This document shows positions 54,640-64,000 of a stretch of 64,000 nucleotides of DNA, piece after piece. Position numbers and translations under genes: made by a program. The DNA comes from Alligator mississippiensis (Eukaryota; Chordata; Crocodylia; Alligatoridae), in assembly GCF_030867095.1 (NCBI RefSeq), contig NC_081828.1, forward strand, positions 218,209,978 through 218,273,977. The letters run 5' to 3'. The notes below the pieces were generated by a model. That model worked only from the letters and a program-made list of their open reading frames with translations. It had not been told where the DNA came from and did no database searches. The number at the start of each line of letters is the position of its first letter. Within the stretch, counting starts at the first letter, position 1.

Positions 54640-55448
54640 GATCTGGACAGGTTACAGGGGCGGGCAGATGAGAGCAGGATGGGTTCAACACTGACAAGTG
54701 CACGGTGCTGCACCTGGGGAGGAAGACCCAGCAGCACATCTACAGGTGGGGAACTCCCTTCTCGTCAGTGCAGAGGCAGAACAGGATCTGGGAGTCATTA
54801 TTGATGCCAAATTGAACATGGGCCGACAGTGCGGGGACGCGGTCAGGAAGGTCAACCGCACCTTGTCGTGCATCCACAGATGCATCTCGAGCAGGGCCAA
54901 GGAGGTGATCCTCCCCCTCTACGTGACACTGGTCAGGCCGCAGGTGGAGTACTGCGTCCAGGTCTGGGCGCCGCACTTCAGGAGGGATGTGGACAGCATG
55001 GAGAGGGTCCAGAGGAGGTCACCCTCATGGTCAGGGGCAGCAGGACAGGCCCTACGAGGAGAGGCGACGGGACCTGAACCTGTTCAGCCTCCACAAGAGA
55101 AGGCTGAGGGGGTCTGGTGTTACAAACTAGTCAGGGGGGACCCTCAGGCATTGGGGAGTTCCTGTTGCCCCGAGCACTACTGGGGGTAACAAGGAACAAT
55201 GGCCAGAAATTGATGGAGAGTAGGTTCAGACTAGACATCAGGAGGCGCTACTTCACTGCCAGGGCGGCTAGGATCTGGAACCAACTTCCAAGAGAAGTGG
55301 TGCTGGCTCCTGCCCTGGCGGCTTTCAGAGGAGGCTGGATGAACACCTTGCTGGGGTCGTCTGACCTCAGCATCCTTTCCTGCCAGGGCAGGGGTTGGAT
55401 TTGATGATCTGCTCAGGTCTCTTCCAACCTTACAACTATGAAATGATG
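54640..55448 (+). mobile_element. CR1 LINE, C-terminal coding part and tail, another subfamily
   Basis: Translation gives DLGVIIDAKLNMGRQCGDAV, then RKVNRTLSCIHRCISSRAKE, then RPQVEYCVQVWAPHFRRDVD, the CR1 C-terminal pattern. The tail is GGGGTTGGATTTGATGATCT, then AACCTTACAACTATGAAATGATGG. Local frame breaks occur after about 55020. Confidence 0.9.
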
Positions 55449-55449
55449 G

Positions 55450-56165
55450 TAGCAAAATCTACCACAAACCTTCTCTAATCCGGGGCTGTGCAGCTCTGTT
55501 ACATTTTGAGGCCAGGTTTTAACAGCCTCCACCTGCTCTGAGTCTGTGCCTACCCCCTTTGTGGAGATCACGTGTCCCAGAAAGTTCACTTCCCTGCAGA
55601 AAAGCTGACATTGGACAGTTTTAATTTTTAAGTTGGCTTCCTTCAGCATCTTAAACACTGCTGTCCGTTTGCCAGCGCTCCTGAAAGGTTTGGCCTATCA
55701 CAAGGATACCATCCAGGTACACCAGGCAGGAGGTCCCCTGCAAATGCACTAACACGATACCCACGAGTCTCTGAAAAGTACTAGGAGCATTACATAACCC
55801 AAAAGGCATACTGTTATGCTCAAAAAGTCCCTTTTTAGCCCAAAAAGCTGTCTTAGGTCTGGGAGCATGTGCACCTGCCCACTGGCCAGCTCCAGGGTGC
55901 AGCACCATCAAGCTTTGGCCAGGCGGGCTAGTGTGTCTTCAATCCTAGGTAAGGGACAGGCATCCTTAGCGGTACCATCGTTCGGTCTTTGATAATCCAC
56001 ACAGACCTGCACACCTCCAGCTTTCTTCTGCACCAGCACCCCGGGGGCAGCCCGTGGGCTGAGAGGGCCTGAGGATACCTCCTTCCCCATCTCTTGCATC
56101 TGCTGATCATGCTCCAGGTAGAAACAGATGGTTACTCTTCTAGTCCCCTGCTTGACCGGTTGGCA
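55450..56165 (-). mobile_element. Ty3/gypsy LTR-retrotransposon fossil, reverse-transcriptase part
   Basis: A broken remnant. Minus-strand frames show the reverse-transcriptase core of this family, including PFGLCNAPSTFQR and VYLDGILV, with a neighbouring stretch VNFLGHVIS. It is broken in several places. The plus-strand CR1 that ends at 55448 bounds it on the downstream side. No LTR was found for it. It appears old. Confidence 0.85.
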
Positions 56166-56169
56166 TTGC

Positions 56170-58900
56170 CAGTATTCATCCGGTGCTTTGTTAAGCCTGT
56201 ATGATGGGATACATTAGGAACAAGCCTGTCATTTCTAAACAAGAGCCCATCTATTGCTGACAGCTCTGCTTCGACTGGTGATAAGGGCCGTGTACATATC
56301 TTGCTGGCCATCCTGCATTAATGGCTTGTATTTCCGTTTGTAAAGCCCAATCTTGTGCCGCGGTGAGTACGGTCTATGTTTTATCAGGAGCCAGGCACAT
56401 TTTCTTTAACAAACTGACGTGCACACCATCTTACTCTGGGTCTGGCTCTACTTCTGTTCTGTGAAAAGCTCTAGAGATATTTATCTGCCACCACTAGCTC
56501 TTTCCCTAGTTTATATTCTAATCTTAAATCTTGTAACTGCAATTGAAAAAACAGTCTCTGTGATCTTGGAGGTGTGTCAGGGCGTCTCCTCTATTTGCTC
56601 TTGCCGCCAGTGGCTTGTGATGTGTTTCAGGTAATAGTGGTCTCCCATGCCATGCAGGAAGATGTGGAACTGTTCATGTCCGTGCACCAGAGCTCAAGCC
56701 TCTTTTTCAACGTGTGCATACTGACACCAATTGTCATACCGACACAAATTTGTGCATACCGACCCTCAGTGTTAGTTAAAGCCCCGGATGCATAAGCTAT
56801 GGGTCTCCAATGCTCCCCACACTTCTGCATGGTCTACCTTAAAGGCATCTGTCGACAGTTTTGACACGCTGGAGTCTTTTGTAATAACTGGTTCAGGTTT
56901 CTAAACTTCCTATCGTGATGTCCTTCCAATAGCTACTGCTCATTTTTGTGCAGTAAAGCTCTACAGCGGCTGCGTTTTTTTGCATCAGATTAGATACAAA
57001 CTCCCCCGCAAAGTTTTCCGTGCCCAGAAACTTTTGCACTATTTACTAAAGGATGAACCCACGCTGTTGGTTCATCTCTTTCCTCAATATCTTCCTGAGC
57101 AGCCAGTTTCTCTATTCCTGCTTTCAGGCTTTATCTTAGAGCTAAAGGAAATTTTCTGGGGCGTGTATTGTAGGAGGATAGGGATCAGGCAGCTCAATCT
57201 TATTCTCGGTTCAGCTCCCCAAGCCCCTCAAATTTGAAATGTATCTTCAATTTTACTGTGCCCCTCTACAATATATATGCTCTGTATATAAGACCTAGTG
57301 TTTGACAGGCTTTAGCTCTAATATAGGTACATGTTTTCCACACTGAATTTTTTCTTGACCCTTTTTTACCTTTATCTCCAGCTCACAAGTGCCAACAGCA
57401 GGAATCAACTTCCCACTGTAAGCTCAGAGCCTTATCGGCTTTTTGCAAATACTTGCTTTCTTTCTCAGGGCCTTTACAATATAGCTGGGCATAGCACTGG
57501 CTTGTGCACCTGCGTCCAGCTTAAAAAGTCACAGGATTTCCATTTGTTTCCAGCATATTCCAGTCTTCTGATGAGACTATTCCTGCACACAGCTCCTCTT
57601 GATGGCTGCGGCAGTTCACTTTGCTTGCACGCCCTGTTCCTTCCCCTGCCTGCAGCCCGGTCCTTTGCACACGCTAGCAGAACGGTTCAGTCTTTTGCAT
57701 TCGTTGCAGTGTCGTTCAAAAGCAGGACTTTGCCGCGGTCCGTGTTTATTACCACGGTGTGCACGGCTCTTCATGCTGCTTTTCTTAAGCTCTCGCTGGG
57801 CGCGTCTACATGTTCATTAATGCTCAGTAGTTATTTGTGTACATTTAGTTTAGTACTTGCTTAATGAAATACTAAACGTGCAGTAACGACAGTTACTGTG
57901 CAGTAGTGCCGACGCACAGTTTTTTAGTGATGCTTTCTGTGCAGTAGTGTATTAACATGGTTTTTTGCCCAGCATGCTATTGCTCACTGTTATTAGGCTA
58001 CTGCTCATTAAGTGTCTTGTGTAGACGTGCACCCTGGCTGCATTTTTCAGGGCTCCCCTTGCAATTTCTGTTTTTGTTTCTGTTTTTTTCCTGGGAGGGT
58101 TTATTCTTCTGTCAACAATTTCAGCTTCTTTCTTTCCAAAGACTTCCTTCCGGTCTGTGTGATCTCTGCTGCTTTGCACACGCTGGCTGCTTTTCTTCTA
58201 GTCTGAGATCAGGATCCTCCGGCAGTCTTTTCCTGAGCGGCATGTCTCTGATCCCTCTTACGATCTGATCTCTAATGATGGAGTCTGAGTTCTCCAGAAT
58301 TGCAGGACCGGCTCAGCGGCCTGGGATACTTTTCAAATTCCCCACTGGATTCTCCTTCTTGTTGTGACCGCAGGTGCAAGCGCTGTCTTTCCATAGTCTC
58401 ATCCTAATTTTGGAGTGCGGACGCCTTAAACTTGTCGAGCACTGCCCCATAACCACCCTGCTCTGCTTGGCTCAGTTACAGACTTGTATACATCCAGGTG
58501 CGCCTCACCTACTACATTCAGAAAAGTAGCTACTTTTTGGTCACTTGGCTTCGCAGTGGCTCCATTCACCCCCATGCACAGATCGAGTTGTTGCTCAAGC
58601 TGCATGGCTGGAGAGTTTCAGCTCTGCTGCAGCCTGTAGTTGCTCCATTTTTAATTTTTTTCCTTAAAGCCCACTCTGTGCAATGCCTGTTCTTAACCAC
58701 TGCTGGTACCATGTGGTGTTGTGAGTTCAGCTCATTGAGTCAGGAACCACTTATACAAAGAGGGGTCTTTATTGCTGCTAATAGCACATACCACCCACCC
58801 CAGTGATCAGACTCTCTTTTCCAGCTCTGTCCAGCTCCACCTAGCTCGTAAAGCCATACAATCCTCATGCCCAATTATTGCACCTGAAAGAATGGGGGTG
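56170..58900 (-). mobile_element. Ty3/gypsy LTR-retrotransposon fossil with traces of LTR, gag, protease, RT start and RNase H
   Basis: A badly broken old copy, with well over ten interruptions. In minus-strand order: a possible 5' LTR end with AATAAAG near 58770 and a primer-site-like TGGTACCAGCAGTGG near 58705, a gag part near 58140-58480, zinc-knuckle-like cysteines near 57650-57740, a protease-like stretch near 57480-57560, a start of reverse transcriptase near 57050-57200, and an RNase H stretch near 56630-56840 (RPIAYASGALTNTEGRYAQI). A small MITE-like element lies inside the gag part (57797-58035). Because RNase H precedes the RT piece at 55450-56165, the two fossils are probably different copies. 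Confidence 0.8.
57797..58035. mobile_element. MITE-like element inserted in the Ty3/gypsy fossil
   Basis: GGGCGCGTCTACATGTTCAT at the left is loosely inverted with GTGTAGACGTGCACCC at the right. The interior is full of GCAGTAACGAC, TACTGTGCAGTAG and TTATTAGGC phrases as at 49925-50118. No coding frame. Confidence 0.55.
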
Positions 58901-59049
58901 TTGGCAGGGAGGCTGGAAGAGCTGGGCTACAAGGCAATGGAGGAGAACGATGATCGTCTGCTTTCACAGGGGTTGGAGGCCTGTCGATGATCCTGGGTAG
59001 GATTGAAGCTCAGCCCCTATACGTTGCTTGGTCATGAAAAGCTAAAGAG

Positions 59050-59895
59050 TTTTTACATGTGTCTGAATAGAGCTAGGATTCAGAGAGACCTCAACAAATT
59101 GGAGGATTGGGCCAAAAAACATCTCATGAGGTTCAGCAAGGACAAGTGCAAAGTCCTGCACTTAGGACAGTACAATCCCATGCACCAGTGCAGACTGGAG
59201 GATGACGGGCTGGGCAGCAGCTCTGCAGAAAAGGACCTGGGGGTGACAGTGGACAAGAAGATGGAGATGAGCCAGCAGTGTGCCCTTGGTGCCAAGAAGG
59301 TGAACAGCATCCTGGGTGCATTGGCAGGAGCGCTGCCAGCAGATCGAGGGCAGTGATTCTTCCCCTCTGTTCAGCACTGGGGAGGTCACATCTGGAGTCC
59401 TGTGTCCAGCTGTGGGCCCCCACTACAGAAAGGATGTGGACAAATTGGAGAGAGTCCAGTGGAGGACGATGAAAATGGTTGGAGGCTGGGGGACAGGACT
59501 GGTGAGGAGAGGCTGAGGGAACTGGGATGATTTAGTCTGGAGAAGAGAAGACCGAGGGGGATTGAATAGCAGCCTTCACCTCCCTGCAGGGGGGCTGCAA
59601 AGAGGATGGAGCTGGGCTGTGCTCAGTGGGGGCAGATGACAGGACAAGGAGCAATGGGCTCAAGCTGCAGCAAGGGAAGTTGAGGTTGGATATTAGGAAA
59701 AACTCTCTCACAAGGAGGGTGGTGAAGCACTCTCTGCCCAGAGAAGTGGTGCAATCTCCATCCTTAGAGGTTTTTAAGACCTAGTTAGACAAAGCCCTGG
59801 CTGGGATGATGTAGCTGGGGCTGGTCCTGCTTGGAGCAGGGGTTGGACTAGATGTGACCTCCTGGGATCTCTTCAACCCTTGTTGTCCGTGACTC
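59050..59895 (+). mobile_element. CR1 LINE, C-terminal part and tail, well preserved
   Basis: Translation from about 59062 reads RARIQRDLNKLEDWAKKHLM, then KDKCKVLHLGQYNPMHQCRL and EKDLGVTVDKKMEMSQQCAL. The non-coding part continues to GGTTGGACTAGATGTGACCT and TTGTCCGTGACTCTGTG. Matches the minus-strand copy at 21030-21665 and the plus-strand copy at 42060-42420. Confidence 0.92.
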
Positions 59896-60086
59896 TGTGC
59901 ATCCCTGTGCTTGAGTGCAGCATTCAAGGCATTTTAGAGGGAGCGCCGAAGGGTCTGATACTGGAGCGCGTGGGGAAATTGTTGTCACGTGCTTGCTGCA
60001 GAGCCTGCTGCTGGTCAGACAGCTCTTAATCCCCGCACGTGTCCTTGTGAACCTGCATCACAGGGCAGTTTGCACTTTCCTCTATG

Positions 60087-60310
60087 CCAGTCATTCCCAC
60101 CCAGGGTGCTGCGAGAGCCGTTTCAGGGTGCTGTGGGATGTCAGGCAGGATTAGGTGTGCAAACATCTACACATGAAAAACCCAGAGATTTCAAAGTGGC
60201 ATCCAGAGCATCACAAACACTTTGCCCCGTGTGGGCTGGCTGATCACTTTGCCATATGAGAATTGCTCTAGTATTTTTTCATAGTTGAAAAATGAGTGAC
60301 AGCTAAGAGC
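60087..60310 (-). mobile_element. Non-autonomous hAT-type element, family H1, minus strand
   Basis: Begins CAGTCATTCCCACCCAGGGT and includes TTAGGTGTGCAAACA, AAACCCAGAGATTTCAAA and AATTGCTCTAGTATTTTTTC, the reverse complement of blocks in 1-245 (GTATGGAAAAATACTTGAGC and on). Confidence 0.65.
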
Positions 60311-61290
60311 TGGCATTTCCTGAGGGAGCCTAACGATGGGAGTAAGGATGGCAGGATCGATCCCATCCTTAGGCCAGGTTCGCATTGCCTGGCTCCTGCA
60401 AGCTGAGCCACAACTAGCAGACCTGTATGAACATGATCGCCACGTCTCAGAGGCACCTGAAGCCAATCTTCACGGCAGGTGAGTTGGACCAGTTCACTGC
60501 TGATTTTAGGATCCTCATTAAGGAGCTCACCTGGGGCCTTGTTCAGGGCCTCTGCAGAGGAGCATGCTTTGCTTTGCTCCATCAAGGGTGGTGGGAACAA
60601 CCACGTGGAGGGGAAGAAAATGGGTGAGACTGCTTCAAAATGCAGAGCCCGGCAGAGCCGTAGCTTCTCATGGGCAGCGGGAACTCGTCTCGCTCGGTCT
60701 GTGGGAGGAGGAGGAGGATGAGGAGGAGGAGGGGGGCATGACTGGCAACCACCTGTGAGAGTCAATGGGGAACATGGGATGTGGTGGCAGTGAGGCAGGC
60801 ACGGTGCAACCGGGGCTGCGGGCAGAGGAAACCATCACGCATGTTTCTGCTGCTGGACGGTGAAGGGAGACTGCCTGCCCCTGAGCCTGAAACACCTGAT
60901 CGGCAGCACCTGCCTGGCCTGTCCTCTCCCGTCCATGGTAAGTGATGCCACAGCGGGGTAGGATGCAACAGCTGCTCAGTTATTGCAGCTTCTTTCCCAC
61001 TCCCGGTGGGATGCAGCTGGTGCACAAAGCAGAGGTGATTTGAAGGGGAAACTGCAGAACAAGACAACACCCCTCGCTGCTGCAACCACAGCCTGAGCCG
61101 CCCCCCGCCTTGCTGCCTGCCGCGGATGAGGATGGGCATGGGCTGGTGGGAGGCGCTGAGCTGGCCCAGCTGCAGCAGCACCCCTGCAGCTGATGGCTCT
61201 GTCTCCCTGCCCCATGCCCAGCTGTGCCCTGCCGGGAAGCTCTGCCTGGCTCACAGGTGGCCTCGGCAGTGCCCTGCTAGGTGCCAAGGG
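60311..61290. other. No gene recognised; upstream of the KRAB gene
   Basis: Contains a GA-rich run (60709-60735). No coding signal. The promoter of the KRAB gene may lie here but was not identified. Confidence 0.35.
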
Positions 61291-61296
61291 CCGGGC

Positions 61297-63840
<2,544 letters not shown>

Positions 63841-64000
63841 GTGAGGGGCACGACAAGTCTCTCACGGGGGTTGTAGAGAGGCAGCAGCAAGGCGCCAGAC
63901 GTCCATGCGTAGACCCTGAAATGGTGCAGAGTCACTTGGAGGAACTGGATGCCTTTAAGTCGGCAGGCCTGGATGAGCTCCATCCGAGGGTGCTGAAGGC

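Overview
This window is nuclear DNA of a sauropsid, most likely a crocodilian (a turtle is possible). The main evidence is the repeat set. There are more than twenty CR1 LINE pieces, many with the typical 3' end (a GGTTGGACTAGATG-like stretch, then ATTCTATGA-like repeats). A second CR1 lineage ends in TTCTTATG. There are also many small hAT-type elements, old MIR/CORE-SINE pieces and Ty3/gypsy fossils. The genes have introns, a CpG island, and KRAB and C2H2 zinc-finger exons. Nothing bacterial or viral is present as a live system.

Layout. 1-15 kb: repeats, a decayed C2H2 zinc-finger relic (about 7.0-8.3 kb), and a polyadenylated retrocopy with target-site duplications (about 12 kb). 15.1-18.7 kb: a plus-strand C2H2 zinc-finger gene with three phase-compatible exons. 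19-26 kb: CR1 and hAT pieces. 26.5-28.0 kb: GC-rich DNA with a weak gene candidate ending at AATAAA. 30.5-37.2 kb: the best gene of the window, minus strand, with three coding exons. It encodes a protein of about 538 residues with a Myb/SANT-like DNA-binding domain, an acidic middle, a coiled coil and an AT-hook-like basic tail. Its likely CpG-island promoter (36.7-37.2 kb) lies between two different minisatellites. One is a 35-bp array in the first intron that looks derived from a MIR 3' segment. The other is a 31-bp array upstream, organised as a 217-bp (7 x 31) higher-order repeat. A third array, of 53 bp, lies in a later intron. 38.5-54 kb: mostly unassigned DNA with dispersed repeats, a palindromic element recurring about every 675 bp, an interstitial telomere-like tract and a long TA run. 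55.4-58.9 kb: two adjacent broken Ty3/gypsy fossils on the minus strand. 59-60.3 kb: CR1 and hAT pieces. 61.3-63.8 kb: a plus-strand KRAB zinc-finger gene whose reading frame runs past its last finger into repeats. The window ends inside a CR1.

The zinc-finger relic, the 18-kb finger gene and the 62-kb KRAB gene all lie on the plus strand and look like a loose zinc-finger cluster. The Myb/SANT gene sits among them on the opposite strand. All calls come from reading the sequence. No database search was run, so family names are recognition calls and gene symbols are left empty.
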